A stretch of DNA of 6,421 bases from Bacteroidota bacterium (GTDB taxonomy: Bacteria > Bacteroidota > Ignavibacteria > UBA10030): contig JALONE010000063.1 in NCBI GenBank assembly GCA_025455125.1, positions 1 to 6,421 on the forward strand, read 5' to 3'. Each line of letters opens with the position of its first letter. The stretch's first letter is position 1. Below, one piece after another: positions 1-6,421 of this stretch. A program made the position numbers and the translations under genes. Under the pieces are notes generated by a model, which saw nothing but the letters and a program-made list of their open reading frames with translations, made no database searches and was not told the DNA's origin.

Positions 1-125
1 GTTGCTCTTCCGAGGCGGGGGATGGCATGCTCATCCCGGATGACGGTGAGGCCTCCAGCTCCGCCAAGCTCCGCGATGAGCATCAGGATGGTGTTGGTGC
101 CAATATCGATGGCCGCGTAGCGCAT
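1..125 (-). CDS. Ppx/GppA family phosphatase, N-terminal fragment (runs off the left edge)
   Basis: Only the first 41 codons are present; the rest lies beyond position 1. The reverse complement reads MRYAAIDIGTNT followed by ILMLIAE and, later, IRDEHAIPRLGR. The AAIDIGTNT stretch (residues 4-12, with Asp7) is the first phosphate-binding motif of the ASKHA fold as written in exopolyphosphatase/guanosine pentaphosphatase enzymes. The following 'DE..IPRLG' segment also fits that family. Family members cleave terminal phosphates from polyphosphate and/or convert pppGpp to ppGpp in the cytoplasm; which reaction applies cannot be told from this fragment. The ATG shares one base with the prmA stop (TGATG) and has no visible Shine-Dalgarno sequence, so translation probably depends on ribosomes finishing prmA. 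Type III pantothenate kinase also starts with a D-G-N type motif but normally reads DIGNT, so I think it unlikely. Confidence 0.82.
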   Translation of the reverse strand, partial: MRYAAIDIGTNTILMLIAELGGAGGLTVIRDEHAIPRLGRA

Positions 126-988
126 CAGGCCCGCGCGAATGCCGCGGCGATCCACTCATTTTCTTTGATGAACTGAAGTGCGACGAGTCGATTGCGCGCC
201 GTGAGTGCGACCAATTGTTCCAGATCGGTTTCTAGCACTCCGGAGAAGACGATGACACCCCCCGGAGTGATGTGACCAACGAGCCGGCGGATGGTCGCGG
301 TGATCGTGGGGAGGTCAATGTTGGCCACGATCAGAGGGAACCGTTTCTTTGGAATGCGGTCGATTCCCCCAAGGATGATGCGCACACGATCGCGAACACG
401 GTTCTTCTTGACATTCTCGCGCGCATTCGGAATGGCCCAGGAATCGTTGTCGATGCCCCACACCTTCCTCGCCCCCAGCTTGGCCGCTGCGATAGCCAAC
501 ACTCCCGTCCCGCAGCCGAAATCAAGGACGGCTCCCTGATCATGGACGAGATCCTCCAGCATCAACAGGCACAGTCGCGTCGTTTCATGGTGTCCCGTCC
601 CGAATGCCATTTTCGGATCGATGTGCAGGACGACCTTTCCTTTGTCCTTCTTGCGAAGCTTTTTCCACGATGGCTTGATCACGATGTGCGGTGTCGCCTC
701 AACGATCCCGACCTGCGATTCCCATCGCTGATTCCAGTTCTCTTCGCGCACGCGTGTGACAACATAGGGAAGGTCAAGACCGCCGAATTGATCCGCGAAT
801 CGAAGGAGGACCTCTTCCACCTTCGTCCGCAGGCGGGGATTCCAACGGCGCTCTGTGATCGAGCACTCCACGGTCTCATCGTGTTGGAGAAATCCGTTGA
901 ATCCCAACGGTATGAGGAGACCGAGCAGCAGGTCTTGATACGATTCCGGGACCGCGATCCGGAGTACGATCCAGCGTCGTCGGGGCAT
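125..988 (-). CDS. prmA: Ribosomal protein L11 methyltransferase PrmA
   Basis: A 287-residue cytoplasmic SAM-dependent methyltransferase that, in characterised family members, adds methyl groups to ribosomal protein L11. The N-terminal part (about 1-110) is the L11-recognition region and carries the characteristic ENWNQRWE (83-90). A linker then leads to AFGTGHHETT (128-137), the PrmA signature that precedes the Rossmann fold. SAM-binding motif I is VLDFGCGTG (154-162), an acidic ribose-contact motif is GIDND (178-182), the catalytic-region strand is VANID (221-225; many homologues read ANIL), and GGVIVFSG (243-250) follows. The C-terminal ENEWIAAAF is also family-like. Length is close to the 293 residues of the E. 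coli enzyme. The start at 988 follows an AAAGGA sequence about seven bases upstream and lies 3 nt after the membrane-protein stop. The stop overlaps the next start by one base, so it sits inside a tight operon. Confidence 0.93.
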   Translation of the reverse strand: MPRRRWIVLRIAVPESYQDLLLGLLIPLGFNGFLQHDETVECSITERRWNPRLRTKVEEVLLRFADQFGGLDLPYVVTRVREENWNQRWESQVGIVEATPHIVIKPSWKKLRKKDKGKVVLHIDPKMAFGTGHHETTRLCLLMLEDLVHDQGAVLDFGCGTGVLAIAAAKLGARKVWGIDNDSWAIPNARENVKKNRVRDRVRIILGGIDRIPKKRFPLIVANIDLPTITATIRRLVGHITPGGVIVFSGVLETDLEQLVALTARNRLVALQFIKENEWIAAAFARA

Positions 989-991
989 TTC

Positions 992-1660
992 CTATCCTTT
1001 CTCGTCTACAGCGCGGCGCGTGAGGAGCTCGCAAACCAGGGCGTCGTGCATCTGCAGCCAAAAGATCTGGTCCTGATAGTTCTCCTGCATTTTCCGGTCT
1101 GCCTTGTTGTACCGAACGTTGACCACGTATACGCCCCAAATGACGAGCGTCAGCAGCAATGCTTCCGGGTATTCCAGCAAGGAATCGCCCTGAGCGACGA
1201 TCATGCCAAGTCCAAGCAAACATGCCAGCCCAAGCCAGAATGACGTGCGTCGAATATTGATCATGACCGCGTATACGGTTCCGAAGAAGAAGATCTTCTC
1301 ATGGAACGTTGAGGGTATGTGGTTGTTCAGAATGTAGAAATAGAGGCGCTGGGCGTCCGTATCGTTTAGCGGTTGAGCGCCCGTCGCTGTGCGTGAACGA
1401 TTCAGCAGGTACGTGCTCGGCTGATTCTCGAGAAACGCCCGCCGCCGCTTCGGGGTTTCGCGGGCATAGACGCTCACGCCGGCAACAAGCGTTGCAAGGA
1501 GCATGAACATCATCGGTCCTGCAATGCTATTCGCCCAGTCTGCCATCTGCGGAAAGAAGACATTCAAGAACGCGATCAGCATTCCAGCGATATAGAAACC
1601 GGGAACGAGGATTCGGATGAGTTCATACAGCCCAAAGGACGTTTTGGCTTGCTGTTCCAT
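992..1660 (-). CDS. Uncharacterised multi-pass membrane protein
   Basis: I do not recognise this family. The 222-residue product has hydrophobic segments at about 16-36, 46-65, 139-156 and 164-183, with a further weak hydrophobic stretch at 122-134. The basic clusters RETPKRRR (67-74) and RYNKADRK (183-190) should be cytoplasmic by the positive-inside rule. This suggests four helices, with both termini and a roughly 70-residue central loop in the cytoplasm. The N terminus reads YELIRILVPGFYI (12-24), with a proline-glycine in the first helix. There is no signal peptide cleavage site or enzyme motif that I can see. I chose the ATG at 1660 because AGGAG lies 5 nt upstream. An in-frame ATG at 1681 would add seven residues and overlap the preceding gene by 11 nt. 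The 10-nt gap before it and 3-nt gap after it place it firmly in the dacB-prmA operon. Its role cannot be deduced. Confidence 0.85.
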   Translation of the reverse strand: MEQQAKTSFGLYELIRILVPGFYIAGMLIAFLNVFFPQMADWANSIAGPMMFMLLATLVAGVSVYARETPKRRRAFLENQPSTYLLNRSRTATGAQPLNDTDAQRLYFYILNNHIPSTFHEKIFFFGTVYAVMINIRRTSFWLGLACLLGLGMIVAQGDSLLEYPEALLLTLVIWGVYVVNVRYNKADRKMQENYQDQIFWLQMHDALVCELLTRRAVDEKG

Positions 1661-1665
1661 GCGAT

Positions 1666-1670
1666 CTCCT
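1666..1670 (-). promoter_or_regulatory. Shine-Dalgarno sequence of the membrane-protein gene
   Basis: On the minus strand the sequence runs TGAAGGAGATCGCATG. The stop of the carboxypeptidase gene is directly followed by AGGAG, then five bases and the ATG at 1660. This site decides between the ATG at 1660 and the upstream in-frame ATG at 1681, and it shows how closely the two genes are packed. Confidence 0.7.
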
Positions 1671-3152
1671 TCAATGAGCATCGGTGCTGCGCTCGGCGAT
1701 TCTTTGGTGCCGCGAGAACGAGGCCATCAAGTATCCGAGGCTATCCTGTATGGCGCGATACCGGTCGCTGGGGGTGATGAAATTCTGCATGAGGATCGAA
1801 AAGGCCAAGAGTTCATCATCCCGAGTCCGGACATAGCCGGAAAGCGAACTGACACCGGCGATAGTTCCGGTCTTCGCTCGAAGATTCCCTTCCGCGGGCG
1901 TCCCACGCATCCGTCGCGCGAGTGTACCGTCTACGCCGGCAATCGGAAGGGAGGCGTAGTACAGCGGGAATAGTTCGGAACTGGCATACATCCCTTGCAA
2001 CAGCTGAATGATGGCCTCGGCAGATATGAGGTTGTAGTGCGAAAGGCCTGACCCATCGACGAAACGGTACGCAGTCGTATCAATGTTGAGCTTCGCCAGC
2101 GTTTGATGGACGACCGAGAGGCCCGAGGAGAATGAACCGGGGATACCGTAGACGGTCGCCGCCAATGTCTTCAGAGCATTTTCGGCCGACAGATTGTCGC
2201 TGATCTTGTTCAGGTTCACGATCATGGAATCGATGGGTTGGCTGTGCGTCGCAAGTACACGGCCGTTCGTTGGTCCGGCTCCGAAGCGGACCATGCCCGT
2301 GATCCCGATCCCGGCGCGTTCGCATGACTCCCGGAGCAACGTGGCTGCATACAGCTCGGGCTGCCAGACCGTGGTGCGGACAGACCGAGGACGATCCCAA
2401 GGCCGCATTGCCCCTTCCACCAGGATCGTGTTCATCCGTTCCTTGAACAGGCGCTTGATCGTCAAACGAGGGAGTAGGGTGTCCGTGGAGATCACGGCGC
2501 AGTTGCTGACGGAAACGTAGTTCGTAGGCGGCTCGACATTCACCTGGACGAAGCGGGCTGTGGCGGAATCGGGCCGAGCGGTTACCCGGACGCAATTCTT
2601 GTTGACCGAAATGGCTGAAACCGGCATGCCATCCGGATCGGTCTCATCGTCCCACATCCATCCTGGTCCCCAATACTCGCTGTCGAAAAAAGAAGCGTCG
2701 GCGATCACATCGCCATCGACCCGCTGAATACCGAGGGATCTCAATTGCCTTGCGAGTGAATCAAGCTGTGCGTCCGTCAGGTCAGGATCGCCCCCGCCTC
2801 GGAGATAGAGCGTGTAACAGGTTCCTGATGCTTCGTCAAGGGAATCACATTCCAGCGTTGTACGGAATTCGTACTGGGTCCCCAGGACATGCAATGCCGC
2901 CGCTGATGTCAACAATTTTGTATTCGAGGCGGGCCGCATAAGTAGTTTGCTGTTCCGCGAATAGAGCACCTCGCCGGTCTGCAGAGAAACGATCTTGACC
3001 GCTGCGTTGGAGGGTATGAAGAGGGAGTCGCTCAGAAGACGAATCGTCGCTTCACGGAATGTCTTGACCGGATCAACAGTGGCAGTACGAAATGAAGACG
3101 AGCAACCGCCGAGGAACAGGAAGAGCGTGACGATGAAGCAAGGAATGCGCAT
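1671..3152 (-). CDS. dacB: D-alanyl-D-alanine carboxypeptidase/endopeptidase, PBP4 (peptidase S13) family, predicted lipoprotein
   Basis: A penicillin-binding protein of the PBP4 class, expected to trim the terminal D-Ala from peptidoglycan stem peptides and/or cut cross-links in the periplasm. With the ATG at 3152 the product is 493 residues. It begins with a short basic-hydrophobic signal ending in the lipobox LGGC (Cys17) followed by SSS, so it is probably lipid-anchored. All three active-site motifs are present: SNTK (Ser76, Lys79), SDN (318-320) and KTG (427-429). The long gap between the first two holds the extra domains typical of S13 enzymes and includes the family-like RGGGDPDLT (118-126). 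DGSGLS (366-371) is a further hallmark. The frame stays open upstream to a TTG at 3284. I reject that start because it would cover the intergenic promoter region and bury the signal peptide. There is no clear Shine-Dalgarno at 3152, so the start rests mainly on the lipobox. It heads the four-gene minus-strand operon. The symbol follows the E. coli homologue; orthology is not proven. Confidence 0.9.
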   Translation of the reverse strand: MRIPCFIVTLFLFLGGCSSSFRTATVDPVKTFREATIRLLSDSLFIPSNAAVKIVSLQTGEVLYSRNSKLLMRPASNTKLLTSAAALHVLGTQYEFRTTLECDSLDEASGTCYTLYLRGGGDPDLTDAQLDSLARQLRSLGIQRVDGDVIADASFFDSEYWGPGWMWDDETDPDGMPVSAISVNKNCVRVTARPDSATARFVQVNVEPPTNYVSVSNCAVISTDTLLPRLTIKRLFKERMNTILVEGAMRPWDRPRSVRTTVWQPELYAATLLRESCERAGIGITGMVRFGAGPTNGRVLATHSQPIDSMIVNLNKISDNLSAENALKTLAATVYGIPGSFSSGLSVVHQTLAKLNIDTTAYRFVDGSGLSHYNLISAEAIIQLLQGMYASSELFPLYYASLPIAGVDGTLARRMRGTPAEGNLRAKTGTIAGVSSLSGYVRTRDDELLAFSILMQNFITPSDRYRAIQDSLGYLMASFSRHQRIAERSTDAH

Positions 3153-3238
3153 AGGGAGACCGTCGCTTGTGGACGCAACGAGTTGAATCTCACCCGAAAA
3201 CAGGAGAAATGCAAGGTAATCCGCCATCGCAAGTCGGG

Positions 3239-3267
3239 TTGCCTTGCCGTGCAATTTTGGATATATT
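3239..3267 (+). promoter_or_regulatory. Candidate sigma70-type promoter for secA
   Basis: TTGCCT (3239-3244) and TATATT (3262-3267) are separated by exactly 17 bases; they match four and five of six consensus positions. Transcription would start near 3274, giving an untranslated leader of about 25 nt, too short for a secM-like upstream gene. The -10 area is the most AT-rich patch of the intergenic region. If the host uses the Bacteroidota primary sigma factor, the boxes would be read differently, and TATATTGA is only an approximate match to that group's TAnnTTTG. The divergent dacB operon must also start in 3153-3298, but I could not find a convincing promoter for it on the minus strand. Confidence 0.4.
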
Positions 3268-3273
3268 GATATG

Positions 3274-3286
3274 AATTGACTCAATT
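3274..3286. repeat. 13-bp palindrome AATTGA-C-TCAATT at the predicted secA transcript start
   Basis: The two six-base arms are perfect inverted repeats around a single C. The palindrome lies between the candidate -10 box and the secA Shine-Dalgarno sequence. A further ATTGA at 3265-3269 repeats the left arm ten bases upstream. The position would suit an operator acting on secA, the divergent operon, or both. Arms this short in an AT-rich patch can also arise by chance, and no known binding-site consensus is recognised. Confidence 0.35.
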
Positions 3287-3288
3287 TC

Positions 3289-3292
3289 AGGA
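3289..3292 (+). promoter_or_regulatory. Shine-Dalgarno sequence of secA
   Basis: AGGA (within CAGGAA) lies six bases upstream of the ATG at 3299, and the downstream MLTLLKRFFG matches the usual N terminus of SecA. Together they fix the start. Confidence 0.65.
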
Positions 3293-3298
3293 ATCACG

Positions 3299-6200
3299 AT
3301 GCTCACGCTGTTGAAGAGATTTTTTGGTTCAAAGTCGGAGAAGGACGTCCGGTCTCTCTCACCTCTGGTGGAAAAGGTCAATGCGGTGTTCCCGCAACTT
3401 GCAGAGCTGTCCGAGGATGCTCTGCGGGCCAAGACGGAGGAATTCCGAGCTGCCATTCGGGAACATACAAAGGAGATCGAGGCCGAGATCGCGGCCGTAC
3501 GCGAGCAGCTCAAGGAACGGACCTCCTTCGAGGCCCACGAGGCACTGTACGCCAAGATCGACGAGTTGAATAAGGAACTCGATGCTGCCATCGAGGAAGC
3601 GCTGAGTGAGATCATGCCTGAGGCATTCGCTGTTGTGAAGGAAGCATGCCGTCGTATGGTTGGACAGCTCTGGGACGTTGCTGGCAATAAGGTCAAATGG
3701 GACATGGTCCCGTTCGACGTGCAGTTGATGGGTGGCGCTGTGTTGCATCAGGGGAGAATCGCGGAAATGGCGACCGGAGAGGGAAAAACGCTTGTCGCAA
3801 CACTTCCGGCGTACCTGAACGCGCTCCCGGGCCGTGGAGTGCATATTGTTACCGTGAACGACTATCTCGCGCTCCGCGACAGCCAGTGGATGGGGCGCGT
3901 CTTCGAATTTCTCGGTCTGACCGTCGGGGTGATCCTGACGCACATGGACCCCGCCACGCGCCGGCGTCAGTACGCTGCCGACATCACCTATGGGACTAAT
4001 AACGAATTCGGCTTCGACTATCTTCGCGACAACATGGTGCTTAGTCCGGACGAAATGGTCCAACGGCCGTACAATTATGCCATCGTGGACGAGGTCGATT
4101 CTGTTCTCATCGATGAGGCCCGAACCCCGCTGATCATCAGCGGGCCCGTAGCCAGCGCAGAGCACAAGTTCGATGAGATGAAGCCCTACGTCGATCGGCT
4201 CGTTCGCGCGCAGCAAACGCTTGTCGCCAAGATCGCAACGGATGCAGAGACTGCCCTCACCAGGGGGAACACTGAGGAAGCGGGGGTGCTACTGTTGCGC
4301 GCCCAACGCGGATTGCCGAAGAACAAGAAGCTGATGAAGCTCCTTTCCGAGCCGGCGAACAAGACGCTCATGCAGAAGACCGAGCGTGAATACATGCAGG
4401 ATCAATCCGCCCGCATGCATGAGATCGATGATGAGTTGTTCTTCAGCATCGATGAAAAATCCCACCAGATCGACTTGACGGAAAAGGGGCGCGAAACTCT
4501 TGCACAGGCGTATCCAGGGAACGACAAGGAACTCTTTGTTATTCCGGATATCAGCACCGAGTTGAGTCTGATCGAAGGGGATGCCTCTCTCTCCGTCGAG
4601 GAAAAACAGCTAAAGAAAGACGACGTCTCCAAGCTGTTTGCGGAACGGAACGATCGGATCCATACCATCTTGCAGCTGCTCAAGGCCTATAGCCTGTACG
4701 AGAAGGATGTCGAATACGTCGTGTCGGAAGACGGCAAGATCATGATCGTCGACGAATTCACGGGACGATTGCTCGCAGGCCGCCGATATTCAGAAGGACT
4801 CCACCAGGCCATTGAGGCGAAGGAAGGGGTCAAGGTCGAGCGAGACACGCAGACGCTGGCAACCGTGACGCTCCAGAACTACTTCCGCATGTACAAGAAG
4901 CTTGCCGGGATGACGGGGACCGCCGAGACGGAAGCGGGAGAATTCTTCGACATCTACAAGCTCGATGTTGTCGTCATTCCGACGAACAAGCCGATGGTGC
5001 GGGACGACCAGGATGACCATGTATACAAGACGAAGCGGGAGAAGTATAACGCGGTCATCGAAGAGATCGAGGAGATGCGGAAGCTCCAGCGTCCGGTCCT
5101 CGTCGGTACGACCAGCGTCGATGTGTCGGAAACGATCAGCCGCATGCTCAAACGAAAAGGAATTCCGCACAACGTCCTGAATGCGAAGCAACATCAGCGG
5201 GAAGCCGAGATCGTTGCGCATGCGGGATTGCCCGGCGGGGTGACGATCTCGACAAACATGGCCGGCCGCGGAACGGACATCAAATTGGGACCCGGCGTGC
5301 GTGATCTTGGCGGCCTTCACATCGTCGGCACGGAACGCCACGAAGCCCGCCGCATCGACCGTCAGCTGCGTGGTCGCGCCGGCCGTCAGGGAGATCCGGG
5401 TTCGTCGCGGTTCTACCTCGCGCTTGAGGACGACCTCATGCGGTTGTTCGGAAGCGAGCGCATCGCGCGTATCATGGAACGGATGGGATTGCAGGAAGGG
5501 GAGGTCATCCAGCACCCGATGATCACCCGTTCGGTGGAGCGGGCGCAGAAGAAGGTCGAAGAGAACAACTTCGGCATCCGGAAGCGCTTGCTCGAGTACG
5601 ATAACGTCATGAATCAGCAGCGCGAGGTCATCTATTCACGTCGGCGACATGCATTGCTCGGTGAACGGCTGCGCGATGACATTTTTGACATGCTGCGGGA
5701 TCTGGTTCAGAAGACGGTGGCGGCCTATTACGGAAGCGGCGACCTTTCCGGTCTCGCCGAGGAGGTTCGGGCGCGATTTCTCATCGACCTCCAGATGACG
5801 CCGGAGCAATTCCAACGACTCGGTGAAGGCGGTGTCGCAGAAGAAGTGCTCCGCTTGGCACAGGAATTCTACCGTCGGAAGGAAGAGCAGATTGGGACGG
5901 AGCTCATGTCCACGCTCGAGCGCATGGCGATGCTCCAGGTGATCGATTCGAAGTGGCGAGACCATCTGCGCGAGATGGACGATTTGAAAGAAGGAATCCA
6001 TCTCCGTGGGTACGGCCAGAAGGATCCTTTGGTGGAATACAAGTCAGAGTCCTTCCGCATGTTCATGGAATTGATGGATCTCATCGCCAGCGACGTGCTG
6101 AACATGGTCTTCAAGTTGTATCCCGAACGTCCCGAGCAACTCCCCATTGCACGTCCGCGCCGACCCTTGCGTCGCGAGGATATGACCTTGACGCATGCAT

Positions 6201-6388
6201 CGGCGGACGGTGCGGGTTTCGCCGCAGCGCGCCAGCCGATTCCGGGTGCAGGACACGAAGGCGAAGGTCGCGAAGCACCACCGGCTGCCAACAAGGTTCA
6301 ACCTGTTCGTGTTGCGGATAAGGTTGGCCGGAACGACCCATGTCCTTGCGGTTCGGGGAAGAAGTACAAGAACTGCCACGGAACCTAA
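3299..6388 (+). CDS. secA: Preprotein translocase ATPase SecA
   Basis: The 1029-residue motor ATPase of the Sec pathway, which pushes unfolded preproteins through SecYEG at the inner face of the membrane. NBD1 carries Walker A MATGEGKT (157-164), then VNDYLA (186-191), YGTNNEFGFDYLRDN (231-245) and Walker B VDEVDS with IDEAR (263-275). The preprotein cross-linking domain spans roughly 284-470. NBD2 shows LAGMTGTAETE (535-545), MAGRGTDI (654-661) and QLRGRAGRQGDPGSS (689-703). The helical scaffold follows, with NFGIRKRLLEYDNVMNQQRE (757-776) and GIHLRGYGQKDP (899-910). A proline/alanine/glycine-rich linker (about 944-1005) leads to the C-terminal zinc motif, CPCGSGKKYKNCH (Cys1015, Cys1017, Cys1026, His1027), used to bind SecB and lipids in characterised homologues. 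It is about 130 residues longer than E. coli SecA (901). The extra length comes mainly from charged helical insertions near 55-100, 305-380 and 430-455, a pattern I associate with Bacteroidota/Chlorobiota. The gene is intact, with no missing catalytic residue. Confidence 0.98.
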   Translation: MLTLLKRFFGSKSEKDVRSLSPLVEKVNAVFPQLAELSEDALRAKTEEFRAAIREHTKEIEAEIAAVREQLKERTSFEAHEALYAKIDELNKELDAAIEEALSEIMPEAFAVVKEACRRMVGQLWDVAGNKVKWDMVPFDVQLMGGAVLHQGRIAEMATGEGKTLVATLPAYLNALPGRGVHIVTVNDYLALRDSQWMGRVFEFLGLTVGVILTHMDPATRRRQYAADITYGTNNEFGFDYLRDNMVLSPDEMVQRPYNYAIVDEVDSVLIDEARTPLIISGPVASAEHKFDEMKPYVDRLVRAQQTLVAKIATDAETALTRGNTEEAGVLLLRAQRGLPKNKKLMKLLSEPANKTLMQKTEREYMQDQSARMHEIDDELFFSIDEKSHQIDLTEKGRETLAQAYPGNDKELFVIPDISTELSLIEGDASLSVEEKQLKKDDVSKLFAERNDRIHTILQLLKAYSLYEKDVEYVVSEDGKIMIVDEFTGRLLAGRRYSEGLHQAIEAKEGVKVERDTQTLATVTLQNYFRMYKKLAGMTGTAETEAGEFFDIYKLDVVVIPTNKPMVRDDQDDHVYKTKREKYNAVIEEIEEMRKLQRPVLVGTTSVDVSETISRMLKRKGIPHNVLNAKQHQREAEIVAHAGLPGGVTISTNMAGRGTDIKLGPGVRDLGGLHIVGTERHEARRIDRQLRGRAGRQGDPGSSRFYLALEDDLMRLFGSERIARIMERMGLQEGEVIQHPMITRSVERAQKKVEENNFGIRKRLLEYDNVMNQQREVIYSRRRHALLGERLRDDIFDMLRDLVQKTVAAYYGSGDLSGLAEEVRARFLIDLQMTPEQFQRLGEGGVAEEVLRLAQEFYRRKEEQIGTELMSTLERMAMLQVIDSKWRDHLREMDDLKEGIHLRGYGQKDPLVEYKSESFRMFMELMDLIASDVLNMVFKLYPERPEQLPIARPRRPLRREDMTLTHASADGAGFAAARQPIPGAGHEGEGREAPPAANKVQPVRVADKVGRNDPCPCGSGKKYKNCHGT

Positions 6389-6409
6389 TACCGTCTCGAA
6401 GCCATCCGA

Positions 6410-6421
6410 ATGAAAAAGATC
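6410..6421 (+). CDS. Possible start of a following gene (first four codons only)
   Basis: After the secA stop and a 21-nt gap, an ATG opens MKKI and then the window ends. A lysine-rich start of this kind is common in proteins with signal peptides. The only ribosome-binding candidate is a weak GAAG at 6398-6401. No terminator-like hairpin is visible in the short gap, so cotranscription with secA is possible. With four codons nothing can be said about function, and the call may be wrong. Confidence 0.35.

Noticed and set aside
272..1243. A 323-codon open frame on the plus strand, antisense to prmA and the membrane-protein gene.
   Set aside because: It runs across two well-supported minus-strand genes and their junction. 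Its translation has no recognisable motif and an uneven composition, and both strands cannot easily carry real genes here. It is a GC-rich shadow frame.
3153..3284. A 44-codon upstream extension of the carboxypeptidase frame starting at TTG 3284.
   Set aside because: It would cover nearly all of the divergent intergenic region and place the lipoprotein signal in the interior. The internal ATG at 3227 has the same problem.
3359..4216. A 285-codon open frame antisense to the first third of secA.
   Set aside because: It lies wholly within the intact secA frame, which is conserved throughout this stretch (Walker A and B included). The antisense product is rich in His, Val and Leu and resembles nothing.
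4790..5515. A 241-codon open frame antisense to the NBD2 part of secA.
   Set aside because: Same reasoning: it mirrors conserved secA codons and shows no motif, ribosome-binding site or operon context.
6389..6409. Possible terminator after secA.
   Set aside because: The 21-nt gap has no inverted repeat followed by a T-run, so none is called.
5953..6413. Several overlapping plus- and minus-strand frames across the SecA C-terminal linker.
   Set aside because: The linker codons are GC-rich and low in complexity, which opens alternative frames. The secA frame continues to a perfect zinc-binding motif, so the others are shadows.

Overview
This window reads as an ordinary chromosomal housekeeping segment from a moderately GC-rich bacterium. 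The best clue to the lineage is SecA. Its charged helical insert near the N terminus, its 'WDMVPFDVQLMGG' approach to the Walker A motif, and its long insertion in the preprotein cross-linking domain are, as I recall, typical of the Bacteroidota/Chlorobiota (FCB) group and absent from E. coli SecA. A GC-rich FCB lineage such as Ignavibacteria, Kapabacteria or relatives would fit. That placement is inference from remembered family features, not from a search.

Layout. Two transcription units diverge from a 146-bp intergenic region (3153-3298). The minus-strand unit reads from there to the left edge, in transcription order: a lipoprotein-type D-alanyl-D-alanine carboxypeptidase/endopeptidase of the PBP4 (S13) family (3152-1671), an uncharacterised small multi-pass membrane protein (1660-992), ribosomal protein L11 methyltransferase PrmA (988-125), and the first 41 codons of a Ppx/GppA-family phosphatase (125-1, cut by the window edge). 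Gaps are 10 nt, 3 nt and a 1-nt stop/start overlap (TGATG), so this is almost certainly one operon with translational coupling at its end. The plus-strand unit is secA (3299-6388), complete from Walker A to the C-terminal zinc-binding motif. It is followed 21 nt later by what may be the first four codons of another gene.

How the genes relate. SecA drives export of unfolded proteins through SecYEG. The divergent PBP4-like lipoprotein is itself a Sec-type client working on peptidoglycan in the envelope. PrmA methylates ribosomal protein L11, and Ppx/GppA enzymes hydrolyse polyphosphate and/or pppGpp. Their coupled arrangement suggests, but does not prove, a link between ribosome state and the stringent response. 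The membrane protein between the peptidase and PrmA is the only complete gene here I cannot assign.

I see no mobile elements, CRISPR arrays, tRNA or rRNA genes, or signs of recent transfer, and no stretch over 300 bases lacks a gene. I found nothing I would call a new system. The points worth a second look are the unassigned membrane protein, the palindrome at the secA start region, the PrmA-Ppx/GppA coupling and the SecA insertions.
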